NCBI RefSeq assembly: GCF_026008515.1
Contig: NZ_BQYM01000004.1
Span: 124,001 to 188,000 of the forward strand
Reading direction: 5' to 3'
Length of the DNA: 64,000 nt
Source of the DNA: Hoyosella levis
Lineage (GTDB): Bacteria; Actinomycetota; Actinomycetes; Mycobacteriales; Mycobacteriaceae
The position numbers and the translations under genes were made by a program. Position 1 is the stretch's first letter; the number at the start of each line of letters is the position of its first letter. The notes under the pieces were generated by a model. It worked only from the letters and a program-made list of their open reading frames with translations, was not told the origin of the DNA and did no database searches. Below are positions 44,518 to 53,929 of this stretch, piece by piece.

Positions 44518-45411
44518 ATGGTTGTTAATCTTCCGCCACTGGACCTGCGCCGCCTGCAACAGTTCCTCGCCGTCGCGGACGCGGCAGGATTCACCCGCGC
44601 GGCCCAGGAGCTCCACCTGAGCCAGCAGGCCCTGAGCAGTTCCATCGCCCGGCTCGAAGCAGACCTGGGCGTCGCGCTCTTCGATCGCACAACTCGCCAC
44701 GTCCAGCTCACGAAGGCTGGCCGGGCACTCTACGACGGCGCGGGAGTCCTGCTCGCGGCCGCCGATCACCTAGTGCGGCAGACCCGCGACGCGCCCGCCG
44801 AATCGCTGCAGCCCTTCGTCATCGGGCACACGCCGGCCGTCACGCCTGCTGAAGTCCATGGCCTTCTCGAGCCGGTGCTCGCCGCGCTGCCCGACCTGCC
44901 GATCACCGTGATCCAGATGTACCCGGGATCCTTCCACCAGGCGCTTCTCGAAGGCCGGATCGACGCAGCTCTGCGACGGGGCGTCGCCGTCCCCCAGGAC
45001 CTGGCCGCCGCCACCATCGCCTACACCCCGGCGCGGATCGCCGTCCGGGCAAGCCATCGCCTCGCCGCCTGCCGATCAGTTGCCGTGAGCGATCTGCGCG
45101 GCGAGCGCATCATTGTCTGGAGCCCGCCTGGAGCCTCCTTCTACACCGATTTCATCCTCAGCACGTGTCGTCGGGCCGGGTTCGAGCCGATGATCACGGT
45201 CAACCGGGTACAAGGCACGCCACCGGCCTCGGCTGTCCTGGACAACGAGGGCGTCGCATTCGTCACGGACCCCCCTGGCCCCGTGATGGACCACCAAGCG
45301 GTCGTCATCGAGCTAGCGGACCCACCCCTGGTTCCCGTCCAGATGCTGTGGCTGCCGAACACGGTGTCGGCAGCGAGGGATCTGCTGGTCACGCAATCGC
45401 AGGGGCGGTGA
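44518..45411 (+). CDS. LysR-family transcriptional regulator
   Basis: 297 residues: N-terminal winged HTH (LDLRRLQQFLAVADAAGFTRAAQELHLSQQALSSSIARLEADLG in pieces) and C-terminal periplasmic-binding-like effector domain. Divergently placed from the SDR, the standard LysR arrangement. ATG at 44518 follows TAGATT (44504-44509) by 8 nt: leaderless. The 94-bp intergenic region repeats TGATTGGCTGATTGC-like half-sites that may be its operator. Confidence 0.92.
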   Translation: MVVNLPPLDLRRLQQFLAVADAAGFTRAAQELHLSQQALSSSIARLEADLGVALFDRTTRHVQLTKAGRALYDGAGVLLAAADHLVRQTRDAPAESLQPFVIGHTPAVTPAEVHGLLEPVLAALPDLPITVIQMYPGSFHQALLEGRIDAALRRGVAVPQDLAAATIAYTPARIAVRASHRLAACRSVAVSDLRGERIIVWSPPGASFYTDFILSTCRRAGFEPMITVNRVQGTPPASAVLDNEGVAFVTDPPGPVMDHQAVVIELADPPLVPVQMLWLPNTVSAARDLLVTQSQGR

Positions 45412-45471
45412 CCCCGCTGGCGCGGCTGTGCCGGCGACCCCGGCGCCCCGGAGGGTCCAACCGTCACCCCC

Positions 45472-45541
45472 GAATCTGCGAGCGAAAATCAACAGATATC
45501 CGGTTCTTGGGCCTGATTTGTTGACTTTCGCTCGCAGATTC
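45472..45541. repeat. long palindrome (family C, single copy)
   Basis: Arms of about 23 nt (45472-45494 and 45519-45541) with one mismatch; core AATCTGCGAGCGAAA / TTTCGCTCGCAGATT; 24-nt loop with GATATCC. 60 bp after the LysR stop. Confidence 0.75.
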
Positions 45542-45584
45542 CCGCCGCAGCGGCAGATTTCCACTGCGGGACCTCCCCGCGCAA

Positions 45585-45658
45585 CAGCCCCCGGGACCGT
45601 GCGCACTCACAAGGAGAGGCGCGGTGCCAGCTGGACGTGCTGGCGGTCCCGGGGGCTG
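45585..45658. repeat. long palindrome (family G, single copy)
   Basis: Perfect 15-bp arms CAGCCCCCGGGACCG (45585-45599) and CGGTCCCGGGGGCTG (45644-45658), with an inner CCAGC/GCTGG hairpin. 44-nt interior. Confidence 0.7.
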
Positions 45659-45945
45659 GGTTGCTGCTGGGGATTCGCTCGCCGCTCGCGCGACAGGGCG
45701 GACCCTGGCGCGGCTGCTAGCGGGCAGCCACCTCACGTGTCCTATAGCCAATCAGCTGGACCACCTCCTCTCTCGTGTACCTACTTGTTTACTCCCGGCC
45801 CCGTGGCGGCGGCAAGTGTTTTTTTCAGGCAGCAGCAGGCAGCGCAGGCTGAAACCCGCGCTTCCCGCAGCGCCGCCACCTGCTCGTTACGCAGCCAAGC
45901 ACTTGAACTCATGAGTTAACGCTGAATTCGATTTCGTTTCACCTG
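45659..45945. other. gene-free spacer before alkB
   Basis: 287 bp with a short T-run (45819-45824) and CAGCAGGCAGCGCAGG direct repetition; no gene or clear signal seen. Confidence 0.3.
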
Positions 45946-45996
45946 TTGACACATGCGGGAACTATGTCAAAATCAAGGTGTGATGTGTTGCACACC
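45946..45996 (+). promoter_or_regulatory. alkB promoter/operator region
   Basis: TTGACA (45946-45951) and TGTCAA (45965-45970) form an inverted repeat; TTGACA may also be the -35 with CAAAAT (45968-45973) as a weak -10. A second palindrome GGTGTG-N8-CACACC (45977-45996) lies 24 nt before the ATG and is a good candidate site for the TetR regulator encoded after alkB. Confidence 0.5.
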
Positions 45997-46019
45997 GACG
46001 TGCGCACGGAGAGGACACC

Positions 46020-47234
46020 ATGAGCGTCACCCATCCCACCCCCGCCGACCTGGGCATAACCTGGCGGGATCGCAAGCGCTACTTGTTCATCATCAGCGGG
46101 CTGATGCCACTGCTCATCTTTGTCGCGTGGGGCCTGGTCGAGCTGACCGGCTGGGAGCTCTTCTGGTTCATCGGCCCCATCGTGTTCCACGTCCTGATGC
46201 CGCTGGCCGACACCTTCGTGCGCAAGGATCCAGAGAATCCCCCGCCGGAGCTGGTGGGGTGGCTGGAGAATGATCGCTACTACCGGGCGATCATCTACAC
46301 GATGATCCCGCTGCAGTACGTGGTGACGTTCCTGGCCGCATGGATCGTCACGCAGCAGGACATCTCGTGGATTGGCTACCTCGGCCTGAGCTGGTCGGTG
46401 GGCTACCTCACCGCGCTGGCGATCAACGCTGCCCATGAGCTCGGCCACAAGAAGGAAACCGTGAACCGCTGGATCGCCCGGATCGCCCTCGCGCCGTGCT
46501 GCTACGGGCACTTCTACGTCGAGCACAACCGGGGCCATCACGTTCGCGTCGCCACGCCCGAGGATCCCGCCTCGTCGCGGCTCGGGGAGTCGTTCTGGAC
46601 GTTCCTGCCCCGCACAGCCTTCGGTGGCATCCGCTCCGCCTGGAACCTGGAGGCTACCCGGCTGCGCCGCCGCGGCGATCGGGTGCTGAGCGTGCACAAC
46701 GACGTGCTCAACGCCTGGGCGATGAGCGTCGTGCTGTGGGGAGCCATGATCGCGCTTTTCGGGCCTGCCCTCATCCCTTTCATCGTGATCTCGGCAGGGG
46801 TAAGCATCTTGCTATTCGAGTCGGTGAACTATCTCGAGCACTACGGACTGCTGCGGCAGAAGACCGAATCAGGCCGGTACGAGCGCTGCGCTCCGCGCCA
46901 CAGCTGGAACTCCTGCGCCATGCCGAGCAACCTGATGCTCCTGCAGCTGCAACGCCACTCGGACCATCACGCGAATCCCACTCGCGAATACCAGGCACTG
47001 CAGCACATGGAGGACGCACCACAGCTACCGAGCGGCTACGGCACCATGATCACGCTCGCGGTGATCCCCCCGCTGTGGCGCCGCGTCATGGACAAGCGCG
47101 TGTTCGATTTCTACGGGAACGATCCGTCCCTGATGAACATCCATCCGCCGAAGCGGGAGCAGGTCCTCGCGCGCATCGCGAAGCATCAGGCGAAGGCACG
47201 CGCTACCGGCCCGGGCACCACCACCGGTGCGTAG
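46020..47234 (+). CDS. alkB: alkane 1-monooxygenase AlkB
   Basis: Integral-membrane non-heme di-iron hydroxylase oxidising the terminal methyl of medium/long alkanes. In 404 residues: six helices and the eight-His boxes HELGH (139-143), EHNRGHH (168-174), and LQRHSDHH (310-317), plus NYLEHYG (270-275). GAGAGGA site before the ATG at 46020. The C-terminus has no fused rubredoxin, and no rubredoxin or rubredoxin reductase gene follows; electron partners must be elsewhere. The product would feed the ligase and beta-oxidation genes in this window. Confidence 0.95.
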   Translation: MSVTHPTPADLGITWRDRKRYLFIISGLMPLLIFVAWGLVELTGWELFWFIGPIVFHVLMPLADTFVRKDPENPPPELVGWLENDRYYRAIIYTMIPLQYVVTFLAAWIVTQQDISWIGYLGLSWSVGYLTALAINAAHELGHKKETVNRWIARIALAPCCYGHFYVEHNRGHHVRVATPEDPASSRLGESFWTFLPRTAFGGIRSAWNLEATRLRRRGDRVLSVHNDVLNAWAMSVVLWGAMIALFGPALIPFIVISAGVSILLFESVNYLEHYGLLRQKTESGRYERCAPRHSWNSCAMPSNLMLLQLQRHSDHHANPTREYQALQHMEDAPQLPSGYGTMITLAVIPPLWRRVMDKRVFDFYGNDPSLMNIHPPKREQVLARIAKHQAKARATGPGTTTGA

Positions 47235-47259
47235 CAGACCGCCCGTGTAGAACAGAGGG

Positions 47260-47886
47260 GTGCCGAACACTCCCGATGATGCGCCCCGCCCCTACCCGGA
47301 GCAGGCGCGCGAGCTCCTGGTCGATGTGGTGCTCGACTCCGCTGATCGACTGATCCGCGCCGGTGGCTGGGCACGGACCCGGATGGAAGCGATCGCGCAG
47401 GCATCGGGGGTGAGCAAGCCGACGCTGTACCGGGTGTTCGGCACCCGCGAGCAGCTTGCGAGCGCATACCTGGACCGGGAGGTCGATCGGCTCACCGGAG
47501 TCATCCGCGGGGCGCTGCCAGCGCCCGCCCACCGCGCGGATGATCCGGTGGGCACGGTCCGCGGGATGCTGGTGCTGGTGCTCGAGGCGTTGTCGGACAA
47601 TCCGATAGTGAACGCGATCCTGACCGAGGACTCCTCGGCCGCGAGCCTGTTGCCCCTGCTGACCGTGCATGGGGACCGGCTTCTCGAGCGAGCTGCGGCG
47701 CGCATGGTGGAGCTGTCCTCGGAGTGGTTTCCCGAGATCGAGGAAACGGACCGGCGCGTGCTCGCGGATACGATCATTCGCCTGCTGCTCAGCTACAGCG
47801 TGCTGCCCGGGCGCAGCATCGAGGACACCGCGGACACCATCATTGCCCTGGTGCGCCCGTTCCTCGAATCGGCCCTGGGGCGCTAG
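47260..47886 (+). CDS. TetR-family regulator downstream of alkB
   Basis: 208 residues: N-terminal HTH (LVDVVLDSADRLIRAGGWARTRMEAIAQASGVSKPTLYRVFGTREQLASAYL in parts) and ligand-binding helical domain. Starts 25 bp after alkB at GTG 47260, 6 nt after TAGAAC, so it may have its own leaderless transcript. TetR genes behind alkB (AlkU/AlkX) in other actinobacteria repress alkB; likely here by context. Confidence 0.9.
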   Translation: MPNTPDDAPRPYPEQARELLVDVVLDSADRLIRAGGWARTRMEAIAQASGVSKPTLYRVFGTREQLASAYLDREVDRLTGVIRGALPAPAHRADDPVGTVRGMLVLVLEALSDNPIVNAILTEDSSAASLLPLLTVHGDRLLERAAARMVELSSEWFPEIEETDRRVLADTIIRLLLSYSVLPGRSIEDTADTIIALVRPFLESALGR

Positions 47887-47942
47887 CCGCTCGTTGCTAG
47901 GGGCGCTGGACCCGACGGGCCGGCAGAAGCACGGGAAACCGT

Positions 47943-47992
47943 CAAGCGCGATAGAAGCTGGCCTGGGTTTTCCGCGGCTTCTATCGCGTTTG
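47943..47992. repeat. dispersed palindrome family B, copy 2
   Basis: CGCGATAGAAGC (47948-47959) against GCTTCTATCGCG (47977-47988), outer CAAG/TTTG. Loop GCCTGGGTTTTCCGCG resembles the copy 1 loop (GGGTTT-CC). Between convergent TetR and cydC stops. Confidence 0.78.
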
Positions 47993-48032
47993 CCGCGAGC
48001 CCAGCCGCGGCGCGCCCGGCAGAAGCCGCCAG

Positions 48033-49676
48033 CTAGCAGCCCAGCCGCACCCACTCATCCGGCTCGACGGTCGGCTCAAGATGGCTGGCAACGACGACGG
48101 TACGGCGCGCGTCGATCAGACCGTTCTCGCGGTCGAGCAGCGCGTCGAGCAGTCGGAGCGCGCTCGCGGCGTCGAGATGCTCAGTGGGCTCGTCGAGAAG
48201 CAGGATCGAGGCGGGCGAGAGCATTGCGCGGGCGAGCAGGAGTCGGCGACGCTGGCCGCCGGAGAGGGCGTCCTCGCCGCCGTCGAGGATGGTGCCGAAG
48301 CCGTCCGGAAGAGTAGCGAGCCACTCCCCCAGCCCTACGGCTTCGCAGGCCTCGAGCAGGTCCGCGTCGGTGGCGTCACCGCGCGCGAGGAGGAGATTGT
48401 CGCGCACGGTGGTGGCAAAGATGTGCGCGTCCTCGGCGAGGAAGAGGCTTCGCTCGCGCAATGCAGCCCCACCAGGCTCCACGCTCCCATCAATAGGCGG
48501 GATGAGCCCGGCGAGGGTGAGCAGGAGCGTGGTTTTCCCCGTGCCGCTGGGCCCGGTGACGAGGACGCGGCTGCCTTCCGGCCAGGTGGCGTCCAGAGGC
48601 GGTGCGAGCGAACTCGTCCAGCCATGCTCGAGGCCGCGCAGCTCGAGGCCGGCGGCCGGGGCACCAGGAGCCACCGGAGCGACATCACCCGACCTGGCGT
48701 CATCGAGGAGCCCGAGCAGCCGGTGGGAGGCGTTGCGGGCGCGCAGCGCATGGATCGCGGCATCAGGAAGGGGCCCGGTGGCCTCGAAGGCGGCGAGCGG
48801 CAGCAGCACAAGGATGCCGAGCGAGGTCAGCGCGAGGGAGCCGTTGCCGTACAGCTCGAGGCCGATGAGCAGCGAGCCGATGACGCTCGCCCCGATGGCC
48901 AGGGGCGTGGTGGCGCTCGCGAGGGCGGTGGTGGTGGCAGCCCGGTCGATGCTCCTGTCGGTGTGGCGCAACGAACGGGCGGCGCGGTCGAGCGTGGGGC
49001 GGAGCTGACCGGTGACGCGCAGCTCGGCGGCGTGGTCGAGGACTGTCATGGTGGCGTCGCGGTGCTCGCCGCGATGCTGATCAGCGTCATGCTCGCGGAT
49101 GGTCGCGGCCCGCGCGGCAAGGGCGGGGGCCACTGCTCCGGAAAGGAGCAGCGCGATCGCGAGGATGAACGCGGCCAGCGGCGAGATCAGGACAAGTCCA
49201 CCGACCGCGATGAGGGCGATCAGCAGGGCCACCGCGACGGGGATGAGAACACGGACCACCGTCTCGCCGAGAGTGTCGATGTCCTCGCCGGTGCGGGCGA
49301 GGAGCTGTCCGCGGCGGGCAGCGAGGGCTGTGCGGGGGTTGCCGGTGGCGAGGCGCCGGTAGAGAGTGGTGCGGGCGGCGACGGTGCCGCGCAGGGCGAT
49401 GTCGTGGGTGGCGAGGCGGTCGAGGTAGCGGAAGACGCCCCGGCTGATGCCGAGGGCGCGGACGGCGACGACGGCGACGGTGAGGTCGAGCACCGGGGGC
49501 ATGGCGAAGGCGCGCATGATCAGCCAGGCGGACACGGCGGCGAGGGCGAGGGCGGAGCCGAGGGTGACGGTGGCGGCGAGGATTGCGAGCACGGTGCGGT
49601 CGCGGGGGACGTCGAGGAGGGCAACGCCGCGCCGGAGGTCTTTCCAGGTGGGTCGTGCGCGTGACGCTGGATACAT
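48033..49676 (-). CDS. cydC: ABC transporter ATP-binding/permease CydC
   Basis: Half of the heterodimeric CydDC exporter (cysteine/glutathione or heme-linked reductant export) needed to assemble cytochrome bd. 547 residues: six transmembrane helices (1-300), then the nucleotide-binding domain with Walker A GPSGTGKT, signature LSGGQRRR and Walker B ILLLDEPTEHLD. ATG at 49676 after AGGA. It is separated from cydD by an opposite-strand peptide transporter, so it needs its own promoter. Confidence 0.92.
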   Translation of the reverse strand: MYPASRARPTWKDLRRGVALLDVPRDRTVLAILAATVTLGSALALAAVSAWLIMRAFAMPPVLDLTVAVVAVRALGISRGVFRYLDRLATHDIALRGTVAARTTLYRRLATGNPRTALAARRGQLLARTGEDIDTLGETVVRVLIPVAVALLIALIAVGGLVLISPLAAFILAIALLLSGAVAPALAARAATIREHDADQHRGEHRDATMTVLDHAAELRVTGQLRPTLDRAARSLRHTDRSIDRAATTTALASATTPLAIGASVIGSLLIGLELYGNGSLALTSLGILVLLPLAAFEATGPLPDAAIHALRARNASHRLLGLLDDARSGDVAPVAPGAPAAGLELRGLEHGWTSSLAPPLDATWPEGSRVLVTGPSGTGKTTLLLTLAGLIPPIDGSVEPGGAALRERSLFLAEDAHIFATTVRDNLLLARGDATDADLLEACEAVGLGEWLATLPDGFGTILDGGEDALSGGQRRRLLLARAMLSPASILLLDEPTEHLDAASALRLLDALLDRENGLIDARRTVVVASHLEPTVEPDEWVRLGC

Positions 49677-49727
49677 AGGTGTCCTATTTTTCCCGGCCGC
49701 AACATTCGCGTGCCATCGTTTCCCTCC

Positions 49728-51203
49728 ATGACCACTCTTGCGACGCGCGGCGCCGGTGATCCCGCTGCCGCCTCCACCTCGTTCTTCGGGCATCCCCGGG
49801 GCCTGGCCACGGTGTTCACCATCGAGCTGTGGGAACGGTTCTCGTTCTACGGCATGCAGGCCATCCTGCTGTACTACTTGTACTACAGCGTCACCGACGG
49901 CGGGCTGGCCATCAGTTTCGCCGCCGCCACCTCCATCGTCGGTGCCTACGGCGGTTTCGTGTACCTGTCGACGATCCTCGGCGCGTGGACCGCGGACCGC
50001 ATGCTCGGTGCCGAGCGCACCCTGTTCCTCAGCGCCGTGCTCATCATGGCTGGGCACATCTCCCTGGCGGTGCTGCCGGGCCTCGCGGGCCTCGCGGTCG
50101 GCCTGGTGCTCGTCGCGGTGGGCAGCGGCGGCCTCAAGGCCAACGCCTCGGTGATCGTGGGCGAGCTGTACGCGCGCACCGATCCGCGCCGCGATGCCGG
50201 GTTCTCGATCTTCTACCTGGGCGTGAACCTCGGCGCGCTCGTCGGGCCGCTGCTCACCGGGTTCACCCAGTCCACGTGGGGCTTTCATGCGGGATTCTCC
50301 GTCGCCGCGATCGGCATGGCCATCGGCCTTGCCGTGTACTGGCGCACGCGGGACTGGCTGCCATTGAGCGCGGCGACCGTGTGCGATCCCGCTCCGGCGG
50401 GCAGCGGTCCGCGCATAGTGGCCGCTGTGCTCGGCGCGGCGGCGCTCGTGGCCCTTGCTGGGTTCACTGGCATTCTGACCCTGGAGAACCTGTCCACCGC
50501 GGTGGTCACAGTAGTGGCCGTCACCGCGGTGGCGTACTTCGTGGTGATCCTGCGCAGCCCGAAGGTCACCGGCGAGGAGCGTAGCCGGGTGCGCGCGTTC
50601 ATGCCGTTGTTCCTCGCCAACGTCGCCTTCTGGGCGTTGTTCCAGCAGCAATTCACGGTGGTGGCGACGTTCGCTGACAAGCGCCTGGACCGGGAGGTGC
50701 TCGGGTGGACGTTCCCGGCGGCGTGGGTGCAGTCGATCAATCCGGTGTTCATCGTGCTGCTCGCAGGCGTGTTCGCATACGCGTGGACACGGCTGGGCGA
50801 GCGGGGCCCGTCCTCGCCGTGGAAGCTGGGAGCGGGAACCATCCTGATGGGAGTGGCGTTCCTGCTCTTCCTGCCGCTCGCGGGAGGCGGACCGGGCAGC
50901 GCGCCACTGCTGGCGCTGATCGGGATCCTGCTCGTGTTCACCATCGCGGAACTGCTCCTCTCCCCCGTCGGGCTGTCGTTGACGACACGGCTAGCGCCGT
51001 CGCGCTTCCGGTCGCAGATGATGGCGCTGTACTTCCTGTCGGTGGCGATGGGATCGGCGCTGGCGGGAACGCTGGCCCGGTTCTACGACCCCGCGCGCGA
51101 GGCCCCCTACTTCCTGTCATTGGGCCTAGTGTCGATCGCGGTCGGGCTGGTGACGCTGGCACTGGTGCCGTGGATCCGCCGCGCCTCCGTGGGCGTGCTC
51201 TGA
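49728..51203 (+). CDS. POT/PTR2 family proton-dependent oligopeptide transporter
   Basis: A 491-residue major facilitator with about 12-14 helices. POT signature ELWERFSFYGMQAILLYYLY (first helix ExxERF motif) and FSIFYLGVNLGALVGPLLTGF. Imports di-/tripeptides with protons. ATG 49728 preferred over GTG 49710. It lies on the opposite strand between cydC and cydD, and its last 97 nt overlap the end of cydD (convergent), which suggests insertion into a formerly contiguous cydABDC operon. Confidence 0.93.
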   Translation: MTTLATRGAGDPAAASTSFFGHPRGLATVFTIELWERFSFYGMQAILLYYLYYSVTDGGLAISFAAATSIVGAYGGFVYLSTILGAWTADRMLGAERTLFLSAVLIMAGHISLAVLPGLAGLAVGLVLVAVGSGGLKANASVIVGELYARTDPRRDAGFSIFYLGVNLGALVGPLLTGFTQSTWGFHAGFSVAAIGMAIGLAVYWRTRDWLPLSAATVCDPAPAGSGPRIVAAVLGAAALVALAGFTGILTLENLSTAVVTVVAVTAVAYFVVILRSPKVTGEERSRVRAFMPLFLANVAFWALFQQQFTVVATFADKRLDREVLGWTFPAAWVQSINPVFIVLLAGVFAYAWTRLGERGPSSPWKLGAGTILMGVAFLLFLPLAGGGPGSAPLLALIGILLVFTIAELLLSPVGLSLTTRLAPSRFRSQMMALYFLSVAMGSALAGTLARFYDPAREAPYFLSLGLVSIAVGLVTLALVPWIRRASVGVL

Positions 51204-52870
51204 CCAGCAGCAGCACTGGTCGCGCGCACCTCGATGACGTGGTCGGCGGCGGCGAGCACATCAGGATCGTGGGCGATGAGGATCACGGTCGCTCCGTCCT
51301 GGTGGGCGCGCCGCCGGACCGCGTCGAGGACACGCCGCGCGGCGCGCGAGTCCAGGTGGGCGGTGGGCTCATCGAGCAGCAGCACCTCGGCCTGCCGCGC
51401 CAGTGCCCGGGCGAGAGCGAGCCGCTGCCGCTGCCCCACCGAGAGCCCCGTGCCTCCACTGCCGAGGAGCGTGCCGAGGCCGTCGGGCAGATCGGCGAGC
51501 ACCTCGCCGAACCCGGCTTCCTCGATGCCGCGCGCTAGCGCGTCCGGCGGCAGTGGGCCGGCGAGCTCGAGATTGTCGCGGACGGTCCCGGGCACGAGCA
51601 CCGGTCGCTGCGGCACCCACGCGACGTGCGACCACCAGTGGTCGGGGTCGAGGCGGGAGACCGCGGTGCCGTTGATCTGAACCGTGCCCTCGCCTGGCCG
51701 CGCGAGCCCGAGGATGGCATGGAGCGCCGTTGTCTTGCCGGAACCGTTCGGGCCAGTGAGCGCTGTGACCAGGCCGGGCTCGAGCACCGCGTCGAGGCCA
51801 TCGGGCGCGTTTCCGTCCCGTGCCCGCATCGACAACCCGCGGGCGGTGATAGTGAACGGCGCTGCGACCATCTGGCGCGCCTCTAGGCTTGCCTGGCGCT
51901 CGTGATCAATGGTCTCTGGGTCAAGAAGCCTGAGGGAGCGCTGGGCGGCCTCGGCCCCGTCCTCGGCGGCATGGAACTGGGTGCCCACCATGCGCAGCGG
52001 CAAGTATGCCTCGGCGGCGAGGATCAGCGCGACGAGCGCATCGTCGAGCTGCATGTTCCCGAAGACGAGCCGGAGCCCGACGCTGACGGCCACGAGGGCG
52101 ACGCACAGCGTGGCGAGCGCCTCCAGCACCATCGAGGACAGGAACGCGATGCGCAGCGATCCCATCGCCGCCACGCGATGGTTCTCGCCGAGTTCCTCCA
52201 CCCGCTCGGCCTGCCCGGCCTCGCGGCGGTGCGCGCGCAGCGTCGGCAGGCCCGCGATGAGATCGAGCACCTGTGCCTGCAGCGCGGTCATGGCGCGCAG
52301 CTTGTTGCGTGCGCGGTTCCTGGTGAGCAGGCCGATGAGGATCATGAACAGCGGCACGAGTGGCAGGGTGGCCGCGATGATGAGGGCCGCGGGCAGGTCG
52401 TGCAGCGCGATGGTGACGAGCACCGCCGGGGGCACGAGCACCGCGAGCACCAGGGTCGGCAGGTAGCCCGAGAGGTAGGGCAGGAGCCCGTCGAGGCCGC
52501 GGGTGACCAGCAGCGCCGCCTCGTCGCGGGCTTCGGCACGCCGCCGTGGCGGTAGCTCCGCCACGGCCTCGAGCACATCGGACTTGAGTCCGGAGACCAC
52601 TGCGGCGGCGTTGCGCTGGGCGTGGCGGGCCTGCGCCCAGGACGCTGCGGCCCGTATCGCGGCGATCACCGCGAGCGCCACGAGCTCGGTGGTCCATGCA
52701 TCGATGGCGCGCAGCGCGGGGTAGGCGGCGGCCCCGGCGAGGATCCGCGCGAGCAGGATCGCGGTGGCCAGGATCGTCGCGGTGGTGATCGCGCCGGTGA
52801 TGACGGTGAGCACCAGGTAGGGGCGCACCGGCCGGGAGAGCCGCCACAGGCGCGGATCGAAGGGCTTCAC
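51107..52870 (-). CDS. cydD: ABC transporter ATP-binding/permease CydD
   Basis: Partner of CydC. 587 residues: transmembrane region (1-300), NBD with Walker A GPNGSGKT, signature LSVGQRQR, Walker B VLLLDEPTAHLD, H-loop AHDP. After VIEVRA the frame runs on for about 37 residues (TSAAAGQSTPTEARR ...) antisense to the peptide transporter; this tail has no family counterpart I know and looks like loss of the original stop. Starts 10 bp after cydB. Confidence 0.92.
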   Translation of the reverse strand: MKPFDPRLWRLSRPVRPYLVLTVITGAITTATILATAILLARILAGAAAYPALRAIDAWTTELVALAVIAAIRAAASWAQARHAQRNAAAVVSGLKSDVLEAVAELPPRRRAEARDEAALLVTRGLDGLLPYLSGYLPTLVLAVLVPPAVLVTIALHDLPAALIIAATLPLVPLFMILIGLLTRNRARNKLRAMTALQAQVLDLIAGLPTLRAHRREAGQAERVEELGENHRVAAMGSLRIAFLSSMVLEALATLCVALVAVSVGLRLVFGNMQLDDALVALILAAEAYLPLRMVGTQFHAAEDGAEAAQRSLRLLDPETIDHERQASLEARQMVAAPFTITARGLSMRARDGNAPDGLDAVLEPGLVTALTGPNGSGKTTALHAILGLARPGEGTVQINGTAVSRLDPDHWWSHVAWVPQRPVLVPGTVRDNLELAGPLPPDALARGIEEAGFGEVLADLPDGLGTLLGSGGTGLSVGQRQRLALARALARQAEVLLLDEPTAHLDSRAARRVLDAVRRRAHQDGATVILIAHDPDVLAAADHVIEVRATSAAAGQSTPTEARRIHGTSASVTSPTAIDTRPNDRK

Positions 52871-52880
52871 GCCGGCCCGC

Positions 52881-53915
52881 TCATCGCCAGGCCTTCAGCC
52901 CGATCGACTCGGGGATCTGCTCGACGCTGATGCGCTGGCGGAACACCCAGTACGTCCAGCCCTGGTAGATCATCACCACCGGCGCGAGGAACGCTGCCGC
53001 CCAGGTCATCACGGTCAGGGTGTAGGAGGAAGATGCGGCCGATTCGACGGTGAGGCTGAACGCCGGGTCGATCGTCGAGGGCATGACGTTGGGGAACAGC
53101 GCCGCGAAGAGCATCCCGGTCGCCGACAGCACCGCGAGGAACGTCGCGATGAACGCCCAGCCCTCGCGCTCGCGGGCCGTCAGCACCACCGCCGCGACGA
53201 GCCCGGCCGCAGCGAGCACCACGAAAACCAGCGACAGCGAGGAGCCGTAGGCGAGCTGCGTCCACACCGCGAAGCCCCCGGCGACAACGAGGGTTGCCGG
53301 GGCGAGGCGGGCCGCGATGCGCACCGCATCGGCCCGGACCTCGCCCCCGGTCTTCAGGGAGACGAACACGGCTCCATGCAGCAGGAACAGCATGGTGGTG
53401 GCAAGCCCACCGAGCAGCGCGTACGGGGTGAGGATGGCCTCCCACACCCCGACGACCTGCTTGTCGTCGTTGATGGGCGTCCCGGCGAGGATCGTCGCGA
53501 ATGCCACGCCCCACAGCACCGCCGGGATCCACGAGCCGATGATGATCCCGGCGTCGCAGCGGGCGCGCCAGCGATCGTCGTCGATCTTGCCGCGGAACTC
53601 GATGGCCACCGCGCGGAAGATCAGCGCGAGCAGGATCAGCAGCAGCGGCAGGTAGAAGCCGGAGAACAGCGTCGCGTACCAGTCGGGGAACGCGGCGAAC
53701 ATGGCACCGCCGGCAGTGATGAGCCACACCTCGTTGCCGTCCCACACGGGCCCGATCGTGTTGAGCACGGTGCGGCGGCGCTTGTCGGCGTTCATGCGGC
53801 TGTTGCGGCCGAGGACCGGCATGAGCATGCCGACGCCGAAGTCGAACCCCTCGAGCACGAAGTATCCGACGAACAGGAAGGCGATGAGGATGAACCAGAG
53901 CGTGGTGAGTTCCAT
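52881..53915 (-). CDS. cydB: cytochrome bd ubiquinol/menaquinol oxidase subunit II
   Basis: 344-residue membrane subunit, about eight helices. Starts MELTTLWFILIAFLFVGYFVLEGFDFGVGML with the conserved GFDFG and later NEVWLITAGGAMFAAFP. Forms the oxidase with CydA. 14 bp after the cydA stop; operon cydA-cydB-cydD. Confidence 0.95.
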   Translation of the reverse strand: MELTTLWFILIAFLFVGYFVLEGFDFGVGMLMPVLGRNSRMNADKRRRTVLNTIGPVWDGNEVWLITAGGAMFAAFPDWYATLFSGFYLPLLLILLALIFRAVAIEFRGKIDDDRWRARCDAGIIIGSWIPAVLWGVAFATILAGTPINDDKQVVGVWEAILTPYALLGGLATTMLFLLHGAVFVSLKTGGEVRADAVRIAARLAPATLVVAGGFAVWTQLAYGSSLSLVFVVLAAAGLVAAVVLTAREREGWAFIATFLAVLSATGMLFAALFPNVMPSTIDPAFSLTVESAASSSYTLTVMTWAAAFLAPVVMIYQGWTYWVFRQRISVEQIPESIGLKAWR

Positions 53916-53929
53916 CGTGGCGATCCGTC

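Noticed and set aside
48081-49664. 527-codon plus-strand frame opposite cydC
   Set aside because: Gly/Glu/Arg-rich shadow; cydC motifs on the minus strand are complete.
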